From contig NZ_WJWY01000013.1 of NCBI RefSeq assembly GCF_010367435.1, positions 1 to 59,390 of the forward strand: a stretch of 59,390 nucleotides of DNA, given 5' to 3'. Shown here one piece after another: positions 1 to 8,572 of the stretch; positions within the stretch are counted from its first letter, which is position 1; each line of letters begins with the position of its first letter. This DNA comes from Fusobacterium sp. IOR10 (GTDB lineage: Bacteria; Fusobacteriota; Fusobacteriia; Fusobacteriales; Fusobacteriaceae). Both the position numbers and the translations under genes were made by a program. The notes below the pieces were generated by a model. That model searched no databases and was not told where the DNA came from. It worked only from the letters and a program-made list of their open reading frames with translations.

Positions 1-42
1 GAAATAGAATTTTAATTTATAGCAATTTAACAAAAATAAAAA

Positions 43-67
43 TTCCTTCAGCATAAAGCTGAAGGAA
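43..67 (-). terminator. Intrinsic terminator (shared TTCCTTCAGC family)
   Basis: A 10-bp perfect stem (TTCCTTCAGC / GCTGAAGGAA) with a 5-base loop is followed on the minus strand by a T-rich tract (TTTTTATTTTTG). It would end transcription coming leftward from the small gene at 242-493. The same stem occurs at three other sites in the window. Positions 68-181 hold no gene that I can support. Confidence 0.7.
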
Positions 68-181
68 CAAAAACATTATTTATTTTTTTATTTTTCTCCA
101 CCAACACCAGTTGACAAAGAACCATTATTATTTATTAGTTATTAACTTATAAATTTTCACGTAAAAAAAGAGTACCTGTTT

Positions 182-211
182 TCAGTTGTCGTATAATTTC
201 CGACAACTGAT
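182..211. repeat. Inverted repeat downstream of small gene
   Basis: The perfect 10-bp arms TCAGTTGTCG and CGACAACTGA flank a 10-base AT-rich spacer. No T-run follows directly on either strand, so this is not a classic terminator. It could be an RNA-stabilising hairpin at the 3' end of the gene at 242-493, or a binding site. Confidence 0.45.
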
Positions 212-241
212 ACAAAATACTAGTGGTTATTACTTTTATTA

Positions 242-493
242 TTATTTTTCATCCTCTGTTTCTTTTTCATCTTCAACTCTATTTTCAAGTTCTATCATTT
301 CAATCCATCCTTCACGAATACGTTCTTTAACAACAATTTCATTCTCAGGATACTTTTCCCTAAATTGTTTTGTGTATTGCTTAATTATTTTTTCACTGTT
401 TGAAGACAAACAATCTAAACAATTTCTATATTCTTCCCCATTTTGTATAATTGGCTTTCCATAAACTTTAACTACAAATTTATCTTTAATCAT
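242..493 (-). CDS. Small hypothetical protein, 83 aa
   Basis: I do not recognise this protein. It is short and hydrophilic, with a CLDC pair in the middle (residues about 26-29) and a very acidic C-terminus rich in Glu/Asp/Lys. There is no signal peptide or membrane segment. I chose the ATG at 493 because an AGGAG motif sits about 9 bases upstream; the in-frame TTG at 502 overlaps that Shine-Dalgarno and is unlikely to be used. It lies downstream of the cysE terminator and appears monocistronic. The CxxC may bind metal, but this is a guess. Confidence 0.6.
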   Translation of the reverse strand: MIKDKFVVKVYGKPIIQNGEEYRNCLDCLSSNSEKIIKQYTKQFREKYPENEIVVKERIREGWIEMIELENRVEDEKETEDEK

Positions 494-566
494 ATCTACC
501 AACTCCTATAAGTACTTTTTTAATTGAAATTCTAGTATACACTATATATTATACACTTTTTTTTAG

Positions 567-600
567 AAAAATGGGACTGTTTATTTAACAATCCCATTTT
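567..600 (-). terminator. Terminator after cysE
   Basis: The arms AATGGGATTGTT and AACAGTCCCATT (minus strand, one G-U wobble) are followed by TTTTTCT. The hairpin sits about 20 bases past the cysE stop and closes the transporter-cysK-cysE operon. The wobble is only compatible with RNA pairing on the minus strand, supporting that direction. Confidence 0.75.
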
Positions 601-621
601 TATTTTAATATTTATTTGTTT

Positions 622-1140
622 TTAACCTATTTTTTTTACCTTTCCTGGTATTCCTACAACAGTTGCATTTTCTGGAACATTTATCAGTACAACTGAATTT
701 GCTCCTATTTTACTGTTCTTTCCTATTGTTATATTTCCAAGAAGTTTAGCCCCTGTTCCAATAATACAATTATCTCCAACAGTTGGATGTCTTTTCACAC
801 CCTTTTCATTACCAGTTCCCCCTAGGGTTACTTGATGATACATCATCACATTATCACCAATTTCAGCTGTTTCTCCAATTACCACACCATTTCCATGATC
901 TATAAAAAGACCTTTTCCAATAACAGCTCCTGGATGAATTTCTATTCCTGTTAAAACTTTTGAAATTTGAGAAATTAGTCTAGCTATGAAAAATATTCTC
1001 TTTTTATAAAGAAAATGAGCTATCCTATGACTGATCAAACTATGAATTCCTGAGTATAAAAAAAGTACTTCTAACTTATTTCTAGCTGCTGGATCTAGCT
1101 TAACTACATTTTCCAAATCATAATTTAAATTCTTAAACAT
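622..1140 (-). CDS. cysE: Serine O-acetyltransferase (short EpsC/CysE type)
   Basis: The enzyme transfers acetyl from acetyl-CoA to L-serine, giving O-acetylserine, the first dedicated step of cysteine synthesis, in the cytoplasm. At 172 residues it is the short form that lacks the long N-terminal domain of the enterobacterial enzyme. A left-handed beta-helix of hexapeptide repeats fills about residues 65-165. The IHPGAVIG segment, the catalytic His82 in IDHGNG, and the VTLGGTG acetyl-CoA loop (about 104-110) are all present. It lies 8 bases after cysK, so the two are co-transcribed and the products may form the cysteine synthase complex. It is the last gene of the operon before a terminator. 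Confidence 0.93.
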   Translation of the reverse strand: MFKNLNYDLENVVKLDPAARNKLEVLFLYSGIHSLISHRIAHFLYKKRIFFIARLISQISKVLTGIEIHPGAVIGKGLFIDHGNGVVIGETAEIGDNVMMYHQVTLGGTGNEKGVKRHPTVGDNCIIGTGAKLLGNITIGKNSKIGANSVVLINVPENATVVGIPGKVKKIG

Positions 1141-1148
1141 TTTTTCTC

Positions 1149-2078
1149 CTAATATTTATATAAATCTGTTGATAAATATTTTTCTCCACCATCTGGAGAA
1201 ATTGTTAAAACTTTTTTACCAGGTCCTAATTTTTTAGCTACTTCTATAGCTGCATATATATTAGCCCCTGTTGATATACCAAATAATATTCCCTCTTCCT
1301 TTGCCACTTGTCTACAAGTTTCAAAGGCGTCTTCATCCTTAACTTTTATAACATGATCCATAATTGATACATCCATAACTTCAGGAATAAATCCTGCACC
1401 TATACCTTGTATCCCGTGGGGACCTGGTTTTCCACCTGATAAAACAGGGGATTTGCTTGGTTCAACTGCATAAAGTTTTATGTTTTCAAATTCTTTTTTT
1501 AATCTTTTACCATTTCCAATTAAAGTTCCACCTGTACCAACACCTGCAACAAAGGCATCTAAATCATCAAAATCCTTTATTATTTCCTCAGCTGTATTGT
1601 TATAGTGAGCTTGTGGATTAGCTATATTGTCAAATTGACCAGGTATAAAACTATTTTCAATAGTTTTTGCAAGTTCCTCAGCCTTGGCTATGGCTCCCTT
1701 CATACCTAATTTACCATCAGTTAATACCACTTCTCCACCATATGCCTTCATAATATTAATTCTTTCTTCACTCATTGTGTCAGGCATAACTATAACAACT
1801 CTGTAACCCTTTAGTTTCCCAATATAAACAAGACCTATACCTGTATTTCCACTTGTTGGTTCTATTATTGTTCCATTTATTTTTAAACGTCCACTTTCCT
1901 CTGCTCTTTGTATCATATTTAAAGCAATTCTATCCTTTGTACTTCCCCCTGGATTTCTTCCCTCTAATTTAATATATATATCTGCCATTTCAGTTTGGCA
2001 ATATGAACTTCCACACATATTATTCAATTTTAAAATTGGTGTGTTTCCTATTAATTCTAATACATTTTTTACTATCAT
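1149..2078 (-). CDS. cysK: Cysteine synthase (O-acetylserine sulfhydrylase)
   Basis: This PLP enzyme converts O-acetylserine plus sulfide into cysteine and acetate. The 309-residue length is normal for the family. The PLP lysine is Lys48 in GGSTKDR. The TSGNTG loop (about 74-79) that binds the substrate and the GTGGT phosphate-binding loop (about 182-186) are intact. It lies between the NSS transporter gene (48 bases upstream) and cysE (8 bases downstream). A stretch [10 protein letters not shown] near residues 21-30 carries extra cysteines absent from many homologues. CysM-type activity cannot be excluded from sequence alone, but pairing with cysE favours CysK. Confidence 0.95.
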   Translation of the reverse strand: MIVKNVLELIGNTPILKLNNMCGSSYCQTEMADIYIKLEGRNPGGSTKDRIALNMIQRAEESGRLKINGTIIEPTSGNTGIGLVYIGKLKGYRVVIVMPDTMSEERINIMKAYGGEVVLTDGKLGMKGAIAKAEELAKTIENSFIPGQFDNIANPQAHYNNTAEEIIKDFDDLDAFVAGVGTGGTLIGNGKRLKKEFENIKLYAVEPSKSPVLSGGKPGPHGIQGIGAGFIPEVMDVSIMDHVIKVKDEDAFETCRQVAKEEGILFGISTGANIYAAIEVAKKLGPGKKVLTISPDGGEKYLSTDLYKY

Positions 2079-2126
2079 TTACATTCCTCCTTTAAATTTG
2101 TATATGTTAATATATAATAATTGTTT

Positions 2127-3635
2127 TTAATCTGCTTTTTTCAAATAAAGAAATATTGAAGCTAAAAGCATAAGTAAAATTACTCCCCATCCAAATACTA
2201 ACTCTCCCATGAAGATACTTATATTACTTGTAAATAATCCTGATAATTTTTTCAATTCTTCTATTAAATTGGATATAACTGTTATTCCTAATATTAATGG
2301 TGTTACATATTTTAATAGGAAATTAAAGTATTTTCCAACTTTTATATCTGAATATTCATTAGCATCTATTCTTATTTTTTCAATTCCATAAATATAACAA
2401 ACCATTATAGTTTCAACTAATCCAAGTGTTGCTATTACATAATTTCCAACATGGGAATCAACTATATCTAATATATAATTAAATCCTGCAAAGGTTGAAA
2501 AACATATACTTCCTAAGAATCCAACTATTGAAATAATTGTAACTATTTTTTCCCTTGAAATTTTAAACTTATCTAAAGTAGCTGTTGTAAAGGCTTCTAA
2601 CATTGAAATACTAGAAGATAGCCCTGCAATAAACAAGCAAAGAAAGAATAAAAATCCTATCATACCTTGTAAAAATACATTTGAAGTTATTGTGCTTATG
2701 GCAATTGGGAAAGCTATAAAAGCTATTCCTGCTCCACTTCCAAAGGAATCAAATTCAACACCCATGTTTGTAACAAGATATCCTAAAGTTGAAAATACTG
2801 TAACCCCTGCAATTATATCAAAGGATGCATTTGCAGCAACTGTTATAATAGAACTACCAACAATATCAGCATCTTCCTTTAAATAAGATCCATAGGCTAT
2901 CATAACACCAACACCTAATGTTGTTGAAAAGAAAACTTGAGCATAGGCTGAAACCCAGATATTTGGATCTAATATTTTTGTAAAATCTGGAGTAAATAAT
3001 TGCTTTAATCCAAACATAGCCCCATTTAATCTAAGGGAATTTATCATAAACATAAGCATCATAATTATTAAAACTGGTGTAAATATTCTAGAAACCTTTT
3101 CGATTCCCTTTGAAATACCTTTTCTCACTATAATTAAATTAGATATCCAAACTATAATTACAAAGAAAAATAAGTACTTGCTTATTCCACTTCTAAAATC
3201 AAAGGGCCCTGAGGCACTTCCTGTTACCATTCCCATTAATTTTCCAGGATCTCCCATAAAATTAACTATTCCAAAGGCATGTCCCAAAGACCATACCATA
3301 AATATCATTGACACTGAGATAATTGTACAGTAAAACATCATTACAACTATAGGGACCATAACTTGCATCCAACCAATCCACTCATACTTTGCACTAATAG
3401 TTTTAAAAGCTTTTATAGATCCACCTCTAATTCTACGACCATATGTATACTCTAATATCATTAAAGGTATTGCACAAGAAAGTAAGGCTACTATATATGG
3501 AAAGAAAAAAGCACCTCCACCATTTTTATACGCTTGAAATGGAAATCTCCATAGGTTCCCAAGCCCCACTGCTGCACCAATAGCTGCAAAAATAAATCCT
3601 GATCGACTTGTCCATAGTTCTCTCTTCTTCTCCAT
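2127..3635 (-). CDS. Sodium-dependent amino-acid transporter (NSS family)
   Basis: This is a member of the neurotransmitter:sodium symporter family (LeuT/TnaT/MhsT-like), a membrane carrier that imports an amino acid with Na+. It has 502 residues with about 11-12 membrane helices. The hallmark first helix (GFIFAAIGAAVGLGNLWRFP, residues about 13-32) contains the unwound substrate/Na+ site. The start follows an AGGAGG site. The substrate is not evident from the protein, but the upstream leader peptide has Trp and Cys codons and the gene is followed by cysK-cysE. Candidates are therefore tryptophan (TnaT-like) or a sulfur/serine-related amino acid. Regulation is probably by attenuation at the terminator 45 bases upstream. 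Confidence 0.92.
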   Translation of the reverse strand: MEKKRELWTSRSGFIFAAIGAAVGLGNLWRFPFQAYKNGGGAFFFPYIVALLSCAIPLMILEYTYGRRIRGGSIKAFKTISAKYEWIGWMQVMVPIVVMMFYCTIISVSMIFMVWSLGHAFGIVNFMGDPGKLMGMVTGSASGPFDFRSGISKYLFFFVIIVWISNLIIVRKGISKGIEKVSRIFTPVLIIMMLMFMINSLRLNGAMFGLKQLFTPDFTKILDPNIWVSAYAQVFFSTTLGVGVMIAYGSYLKEDADIVGSSIITVAANASFDIIAGVTVFSTLGYLVTNMGVEFDSFGSGAGIAFIAFPIAISTITSNVFLQGMIGFLFFLCLFIAGLSSSISMLEAFTTATLDKFKISREKIVTIISIVGFLGSICFSTFAGFNYILDIVDSHVGNYVIATLGLVETIMVCYIYGIEKIRIDANEYSDIKVGKYFNFLLKYVTPLILGITVISNLIEELKKLSGLFTSNISIFMGELVFGWGVILLMLLASIFLYLKKAD

Positions 3636-3679
3636 TGTTCCTCCTAGTTTTTTATTTTTTTAAATTTGTTTATAAAAAA

Positions 3680-3702
3680 AACCTCAGGTTGCACCTGAGG
3701 TT
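3680..3702 (-). terminator. Attenuator-type terminator in the NSS-cysKE leader
   Basis: On the minus strand the perfect 10-bp stem AACCTCAGGT / ACCTGAGGTT with a 3-base loop is followed by eight T residues. It lies inside the transcribed leader, between the leader promoter (3924-3952) and the transporter start (3635). It would therefore stop transcription before the structural genes unless an alternative fold or antitermination intervenes. Confidence 0.8.
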
Positions 3703-3812
3703 CAAATTAATAAATTAACATTAATTATATATACACAGCTACACTTTCCTAATTAATTAATAAACCAAAATTAGTCTGTATCTGTTTTTTATAAAACAAT
3801 TACAAACTTTTT

Positions 3813-3884
3813 TTAGCACCAACACCAAGAAAATGTATTTTCAGAAGATATATTTTTTTTATAATTATTATTTAATTTTTTCAT
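3813..3884 (-). CDS. Putative Trp/Cys leader peptide, 23 aa, ends WCWC
   Basis: A short ORF with a strong Shine-Dalgarno (GGGAGG, 9 bases before ATG) encodes 23 residues starting MKKLNNNYKK and ending FSWCWC-stop, i.e. codons TGG TGT TGG TGC TAA. It begins about 33 bases after a consensus promoter start and is followed by an intrinsic terminator about 110 bases on. This layout is that of ribosome-mediated attenuation (trp-type) or of an arrest peptide (TnaC-type). Trp and Cys are the rarest residues in proteins, so two of each at the C-terminus is strongly non-random. The downstream genes are an NSS transporter, cysK and cysE. Whether Trp or Cys is sensed is not decidable here. No obvious antiterminator helix was found by eye. 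Confidence 0.7.
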   Translation of the reverse strand: MKKLNNNYKKNISSENTFSWCWC

Positions 3885-3923
3885 TTAATACATCCTCCCT
3901 GTTTTTTATTTTGTATTTGAGAT

Positions 3924-3952
3924 ATTTTAGCATTCTTTACTTAAAATGTCAA
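3924..3952 (-). promoter_or_regulatory. Consensus sigma-70 promoter of leader-NSS-cysKE operon
   Basis: On the minus strand TTGACA (3947-3952), a 17-base spacer and TAAAAT (3924-3929). Transcription would start near 3917, about 280 bases before the transporter ATG, leaving a long regulatory leader. Confidence 0.8.
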
Positions 3953-3969
3953 CTTTTTTTAAGCATATA

Positions 3970-5214
3970 TTATGACCTAACTTGACCATTACCTCTAATT
4001 ATATATTTAGTAGTTGTTAGCTCTCTTATACCCATAGGTCCTCTAGCATGCAATTTTTGAGTACTTATACCTATTTCCCCTCCAAATCCAAATTCTCCAC
4101 CATCTGTAAAACGAGTGGATGCATTAACATAAACACAAGCTGAATCCACTTCTTGTAGAAATTTTTCTGAATTTTCAAAGGAAGAAGTTATTATAGCCTC
4201 TGAATGTTTTGTGCTATATTTTTCAATGTGGTCAATGGCCTCTTCTATTGAAGCTACTGTTTTTATTGATATTTTCAAAGAAAGATATTCCTCTTCCCAG
4301 TCTGCATCAGTTGCTAATTTAAAATCCTTTAAATACTTTGAAGCCTTTTCATCTGCAATTATTTCAACTTTCTTTTCCTTTAATCTTTTTTCAATTTCCC
4401 CTAATAAACCTAGTTTACTTTCATGAATTAACAATGTCTCTAGGGCATTACAAACACCTGGTCTTTGAGTTTTCCCATTGATTAGAATATCAATACCCAT
4501 CTTATCATCTGCAAACTCATCTATGTATAGGTGACAAACCCCTGCACCTGTTTCTATAACTGGCACCTTGGATGTTTCGTTAATTGCTTTTTTCAAAGAT
4601 TTTCCACCTCTAGGAATTACAGCATCTATATATTTCACTTCACTTAAAAGTTCCCCAACTAATTTTCTATCTGTTTTTTCTATTAATTGAACAGCTCCCT
4701 TTGGCATTCCAGCCTTAATTCCAGCTTCTATTATTATTTTACTTAACGCTTTATTTGAATTTATAGCATCACTTCCACCTCTTAATATAATGGCATTTCC
4801 TGATTTTAAACAAAGACCAGCTGCGTCCACAGTAACATTTGGTCTAGATTCAAATATCATAGCTATTACACCTATTGGAACCCTAACTTGATCTATTTTC
4901 AATTCATTTTCAAGTTTCCATCCTTTAACTGTTTCTCCTATTGGATCTTGAAAATCTGCTATTTTTATTAGGGATTTTGACATTCCCTCTATTCTTTCTT
5001 TATTTAATTTTAATCTATCTAAAAAGGCCTCTGATAAATTTTTCTTTTTACCATTTTCTATGTCTTTATTATTTTCTATTAATATTTCATCAACTGAATT
5101 AATAAGAGCATCACTCATAGCCCTTAGAATTATATTTTTTTCCTTTACACTTAAGTTTGTTAATTTTCTAGATGCTTCCTTTGCATTTTTACAAATTTCT
5201 TCTATATAGCTCAT
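3970..5214 (-). CDS. proA: Gamma-glutamyl phosphate reductase
   Basis: This NADPH-dependent enzyme reduces glutamyl 5-phosphate to glutamate semialdehyde, the second step of proline synthesis. It has 414 residues, the normal length. It is an aldehyde-dehydrogenase-superfamily fold with the catalytic Cys255 in QRPGVCNALET and the FESRPNVT segment at about 121-128. It lies 9 bases after proB and is the last gene of a three-gene operon that starts with a glutamate-type carrier. The stop is about 20 bases before the start of the leader promoter of the next operon. I saw no strong terminator between them. Confidence 0.95.
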   Translation of the reverse strand: MSYIEEICKNAKEASRKLTNLSVKEKNIILRAMSDALINSVDEILIENNKDIENGKKKNLSEAFLDRLKLNKERIEGMSKSLIKIADFQDPIGETVKGWKLENELKIDQVRVPIGVIAMIFESRPNVTVDAAGLCLKSGNAIILRGGSDAINSNKALSKIIIEAGIKAGMPKGAVQLIEKTDRKLVGELLSEVKYIDAVIPRGGKSLKKAINETSKVPVIETGAGVCHLYIDEFADDKMGIDILINGKTQRPGVCNALETLLIHESKLGLLGEIEKRLKEKKVEIIADEKASKYLKDFKLATDADWEEEYLSLKISIKTVASIEEAIDHIEKYSTKHSEAIITSSFENSEKFLQEVDSACVYVNASTRFTDGGEFGFGGEIGISTQKLHARGPMGIRELTTTKYIIRGNGQVRS

Positions 5215-5223
5215 AATACCCCC

Positions 5224-6345
5224 TTAATTTCTGCTAATGTTGTTACTGTGTATTACCTCTAAGTATTCAGGTTCATTTAATATTTCTTCCAACTTACCAC
5301 TGTGACATCCCTTTATTAAATCAATTTCTGAAGAAGAATAGTTAACTATTCCTTTACCTATTTCCTTATCTTCACTAGAATACAATGACACTACATCACC
5401 TTTAACAAAATCTCCTATAACTTCTGTTACTCCCTTTGGAAGTAAACTTTTTCCAGCTATAACAGCATTTTTTGCACCTTCATCAACTATAATTTTCCCA
5501 TGTTTTCCTGAATTATATTTTATCCAATGCTTTCTAGATCCAACTGCCTTATCAAAGGGTAAGAAAAGTGTTCCAACCTGTGCTCCATTTAAAATCTCAA
5601 CAATTATATCAGGATCTTCCCCATTGGCAATTAGCATATTTATTCCTCTAGAAACTGTTATTTCTGCAGCTCTTATTTTAGTTGCCATTCCCCCTGTACC
5701 TAAGCTACTTCCAGCTCCTTTTCCCATATTCTTAATTTCCTCTGTAACTTCTTCAACTGTAGTTATTAATTTAGCTTCTGGGTCTTTTCTTGGATCTGCT
5801 GTATATAGTCCGTCAATGTCAGATAGTATTATTAATAGATCTGCATCTATTAAACTAGCAACAAGGGCTGACAAGGTATCATTGTCACCTATTTTTATTT
5901 CCTCTGTTAGCACAGAATCATTTTCATTTATTATTGGAATTATATCCTTACTTATAAGTTCAAAACAAGCATTTCTAGCATTTAAAAATCTTTGTCTATC
6001 TCCTAAATCTTCCCCTGTTAAAAGTAATTGTGCTATATTTTTATTGTATTCAAAGAATAATTTTTGATATAAATGAATAAGAGCAACTTGTCCAACTGCT
6101 GCTATTGCTTGTTTTTCAGGAATTGTTTTAGGTCTTTCTTTTAAATGTAATCTTCCCATACCTGCTCCAACTGCACCTGAACTTACAACAATAACCTCAT
6201 AGCCTAAGTTTTGAATATGAGATATATTTCTAACTAATTTTTCTATTTTATTTATATTAAGATATCCATTTTCATGAGTCAATGTTGATGTACCAATCTT
6301 AATTACAACTCTTTTTATATCTTTTAGTAATGATTTTCTATCCAT
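5224..6345 (-). CDS. proB: Glutamate 5-kinase with PUA domain
   Basis: This ATP-dependent kinase phosphorylates glutamate in the first and usually proline-inhibited step of proline synthesis. It has 373 residues: an amino-acid kinase domain (about 10-255, with IKIGTSTLT near the N-terminus and DIDGLYTADPR in the middle) and a C-terminal PUA domain (about 280-360), the long form of the family. It lies 23 bases after the symporter gene and 9 bases before proA. The short tail after the PUA domain (IHSNNISRN) is unremarkable. Feedback by proline is expected from the family. Confidence 0.95.
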   Translation of the reverse strand: MDRKSLLKDIKRVVIKIGTSTLTHENGYLNINKIEKLVRNISHIQNLGYEVIVVSSGAVGAGMGRLHLKERPKTIPEKQAIAAVGQVALIHLYQKLFFEYNKNIAQLLLTGEDLGDRQRFLNARNACFELISKDIIPIINENDSVLTEEIKIGDNDTLSALVASLIDADLLIILSDIDGLYTADPRKDPEAKLITTVEEVTEEIKNMGKGAGSSLGTGGMATKIRAAEITVSRGINMLIANGEDPDIIVEILNGAQVGTLFLPFDKAVGSRKHWIKYNSGKHGKIIVDEGAKNAVIAGKSLLPKGVTEVIGDFVKGDVVSLYSSEDKEIGKGIVNYSSSEIDLIKGCHSGKLEEILNEPEYLEVIHSNNISRN

Positions 6346-6368
6346 AACACAGCTCCTTTTAATATTTT

Positions 6369-7607
6369 TTAGCCTAATTTTTTATTTAACCAATCTTTTC
6401 CTTCAACTACTCTTGTTACAAGCATTGAAGCTATTGTATCTCCACTTGCATTTATCATTGTTGCTGGTGGATCAACTAAATATCCTATTGTTGCAATAAT
6501 TGGAAAGGCTTCAGGTGGGAAACCATACATTGTAACTATTAGCATTTCACCTATTAATCCTCCACCAGGAACTCCTGACATAACTACTCCCCCTGCTATT
6601 GCAAGTAGTATTGCACTTATGTAAGTTCCCATACCAGTAAATGGTATTTGGAATATTCCAAATAAAAATGAAATCTTTAAAATAGTACTAAATACTGTTC
6701 CATCCATATGAGCTGTTGCTCCTATTGGAAGAACTATATCTCTAATGTCCTTTGGAACACCTATGTTTTCACAAGCTTCTAAGTTAACAGGAAGAGTTGC
6801 TATACTACTTTGAGTGGCAACAGCTGTTACTGCTGGAGAAAAAACATGTTTTAAAGCTTTTACTCCCTCTTTTCCCCCTGAAATATATGCATATATTGGG
6901 AAAAATATAATCATATAAGCAAAACACAAGGGATAATAAATTGCTAGAGCCCTTGCATAAGATCCTATTAGATCCTTTCCATATTCCCCTATTAAAGCTG
7001 CAAAATAAGCTCCTAATCCAATTGGTGCATAGTACATTAAAAGACCTACCATTTTTAAAAATACTTCAGATAATGCATCTAATCCCCTTGAAACAATTTT
7101 CCCCTTTTCTCCTATTCCATTTACACACATTCCAAAAATTATTGCAAATATAATAAGTGGAAGCATATTTTTTCTAGAAATTAATTCTGGAAAATCTGTA
7201 ACTGTTAAGGCTGAAACAATTTGACCACCTGTTGAGAAAGGTTTTAACGCCACTGCTTGGGGCATGTTTAAAACTACTCCCTTTGCTGGTGGAAATATAT
7301 TAACTACAATTAGAACCAGTACTGCTGCTATTGCCCCTGTTCCAAAGAATATAAATAACAAACTTTTTAAAATTTTACCTAATCTTTTCATATCACTCAT
7401 AGATGAAATAGAACCACTTATAGTTACTAGAACCAGAGGTACAACTAATGTAAACATTCCATTTATAAATAGATCCCCTAGGGGTTTAAACATTTTAGCT
7501 TTTTCTCCCATTCTTAAGCCAACTAAACTTCCTAAAAATATAGCTCCTACTAAAATAATCGAAAATCTGTAAGCTTTCCATATACTTCCTTTATTTAACT
7601 TGTCCAT
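6369..7607 (-). CDS. Dicarboxylate/amino acid:cation symporter (GltP/SstT class)
   Basis: This is a DAACS (SLC1-like) membrane carrier for glutamate/aspartate or a similar substrate, driven by Na+ or H+. It has 412 residues with about 8 membrane helices and two re-entrant loops. The family signatures are visible: the serine-rich loop near TQSSIATLPVNLEAC, HMDGTVF, and PPATMINASGDTIAS near the C-terminus, which corresponds to the substrate/cation-binding helix. It is first in an operon with proB and proA, so glutamate is the most economical substrate guess: the operon would import and then reduce it to proline precursor. C4-dicarboxylate or serine transport is the alternative. Confidence 0.88.
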   Translation of the reverse strand: MDKLNKGSIWKAYRFSIILVGAIFLGSLVGLRMGEKAKMFKPLGDLFINGMFTLVVPLVLVTISGSISSMSDMKRLGKILKSLLFIFFGTGAIAAVLVLIVVNIFPPAKGVVLNMPQAVALKPFSTGGQIVSALTVTDFPELISRKNMLPLIIFAIIFGMCVNGIGEKGKIVSRGLDALSEVFLKMVGLLMYYAPIGLGAYFAALIGEYGKDLIGSYARALAIYYPLCFAYMIIFFPIYAYISGGKEGVKALKHVFSPAVTAVATQSSIATLPVNLEACENIGVPKDIRDIVLPIGATAHMDGTVFSTILKISFLFGIFQIPFTGMGTYISAILLAIAGGVVMSGVPGGGLIGEMLIVTMYGFPPEAFPIIATIGYLVDPPATMINASGDTIASMLVTRVVEGKDWLNKKLG

Positions 7608-7652
7608 ATAACCCTCCAGTATTATTTTTTTACAATCAACTAATTACTTTAG

Positions 7653-7658
7653 ATTATA
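7653..7658 (-). promoter_or_regulatory. Extended -10 promoter of symporter-proB-proA operon
   Basis: The minus-strand sequence TTGGTATAAT contains a perfect -10 (TATAAT) with an upstream TG extension. The -35 (TGGAAA at 17-base spacing) is weak. The start would lie about 40 bases before the symporter ATG. Confidence 0.55.
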
Positions 7659-7748
7659 CCAATTTTTACTGTACTTTTCCACTAATCCCTTAATTATTAT
7701 TCATTTATATATATATATTTTATATGTCTTATATGTATATATAAAAAA

Positions 7749-7770
7749 ATCCCACTCCTAAGAGTGGGAT
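7749..7770 (-). terminator. Terminator of first cold-shock gene
   Basis: The stem ATCCCACTC / GAGTGGGAT with a short loop is followed by seven T residues on the minus strand. It is identical to the terminator at 8204-8225, as expected from a duplicated unit. Confidence 0.85.
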
Positions 7771-7793
7771 AAATTATTCAGTTTAATCAAGAA

Positions 7794-7994
7794 CTACGCG
7801 ATTTCTACGTTAGCTGCTTGAGGACCTTTTTGTCCTTCTTTTACATCAAAAGTTACTGCTTGACCTTCGTCTAAAGTTTTGAATCCTTCTTTTTTGATTT
7901 CAGAGAAATGTACGAATAAGTCATTTCCTTCTTCAGAAGTGATAAATCCAAACCCTTTTTCTGCGTTAAACCATTTTACTGTTCCTTTGTTCAT
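7794..7994 (-). CDS. Cold-shock protein (CspA family), copy 1
   Basis: This is a 66-residue single cold-shock domain, a nucleic-acid chaperone acting in the cytoplasm. Both RNA-binding motifs are present: RNP1 as KGFGFIT (about 14-20) and RNP2 as LFVHFSEI (about 27-34). It differs from copy 2 by a single residue (Asp versus Glu at about 43). It has its own promoter, a leader of about 110 bases nearly identical to that of copy 2, and its own terminator. The long conserved leader suggests post-transcriptional control, as in cspA thermosensor leaders. Confidence 0.95.
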   Translation of the reverse strand: MNKGTVKWFNAEKGFGFITSEEGNDLFVHFSEIKKEGFKTLDEGQAVTFDVKEGQKGPQAANVEIA

Positions 7995-8112
7995 TGTGAT
8001 ACCTCCATAAAATACTTTTAATTGAATAGATAAAGACTAGTTTTGAACTTAAGTACTTATTTCGATACCCCATTTACCAAAGCTAAATTTCTTTTGATCT
8101 ACTTCTACAAGA

Positions 8113-8141
8113 ATTATACACTAAATACAAAAATTTGTCAA
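8113..8141 (-). promoter_or_regulatory. Perfect consensus promoter, csp copy 1
   Basis: TTGACA (8136-8141), 17-base spacer, TATAAT (8113-8118) on the minus strand, i.e. the exact sigma-70 consensus. The transcript would carry an untranslated leader of about 110 bases. Confidence 0.85.
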
Positions 8142-8203
8142 CTGAATTCTTTTTTATTAACAACTTAATTCTTTCTGTTAATTTAAATTTTTGGTAAAAA
8201 AAA

Positions 8204-8225
8204 ATCCCACTCCTAAGAGTGGGAT
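8204..8225 (-). terminator. Terminator of second cold-shock gene
   Basis: The same ATCCCACTC / GAGTGGGAT stem as the first copy, followed by a T-run on the minus strand. Confidence 0.85.
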
Positions 8226-8255
8226 GAAAATTATTCTTTTTTTTTATATCAAGAA

Positions 8256-8456
8256 CTACGCGATTTCTACGTTAGCTGCTTGAGGACCTTTTTGTCCTTC
8301 TTTTACATCAAAAGTCACTGCTTGACCTTCTTCTAAAGTTTTGAATCCTTCTTTTTTAATTTCAGAGAAATGTACGAATAAATCGTTTCCTTCTTCAGAA
8401 GTGATAAATCCAAATCCTTTTTCTGCGTTAAACCATTTTACTGTTCCTTTGTTCAT
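8256..8456 (-). CDS. Cold-shock protein (CspA family), copy 2
   Basis: This 66-residue cold-shock domain protein is nearly identical to copy 1 (RNP1 KGFGFIT, RNP2 LFVHFSEI). The frame stays open upstream, but the start used here is the ATG of MNKGTVKWF at 8456. It has the GGAGG-type Shine-Dalgarno (TATGGAGGTATCACA) and matches the family length; the upstream codons belong to the leader. The two genes have matching promoters, leaders, coding regions and terminators, so they arose by a recent tandem duplication of the whole transcription unit. Confidence 0.95.
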   Translation of the reverse strand: MNKGTVKWFNAEKGFGFITSEEGNDLFVHFSEIKKEGFKTLEEGQAVTFDVKEGQKGPQAANVEIA

Positions 8457-8572
8457 TGTGATACCTCCATAAAATACTTTTATTGAATAGATAAAGACTA
8501 GTTTTGAACTTAAGTACTTATTTCGATACCTCATTTCACAAAGCTAAGTTTCTTTTAATCTAATTCATAAAT

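Noticed and set aside
60-150. A second WCWW-like codon run (TGG TGT TGG TGG on the minus strand) near the left edge, resembling the Trp/Cys leader
   Set aside because: The frame has a stop just upstream and no usable start codon or ribosome site. The shared GGTGTTGGTG word is short and could be chance; no peptide is supported.
3640-3960. T-box or SAM riboswitch in the NSS-cysKE leader
   Set aside because: No T-box core (AGGGUGGNACCGCG-like) or SAM-type conserved core could be found on reading the leader; the peptide ORF with rare codons is a better explanation.
8457-8534. N-terminal extension of the second cold-shock protein
   Set aside because: The extension overlaps the conserved untranslated leader shared with copy 1, which has its start at the equivalent ATG.
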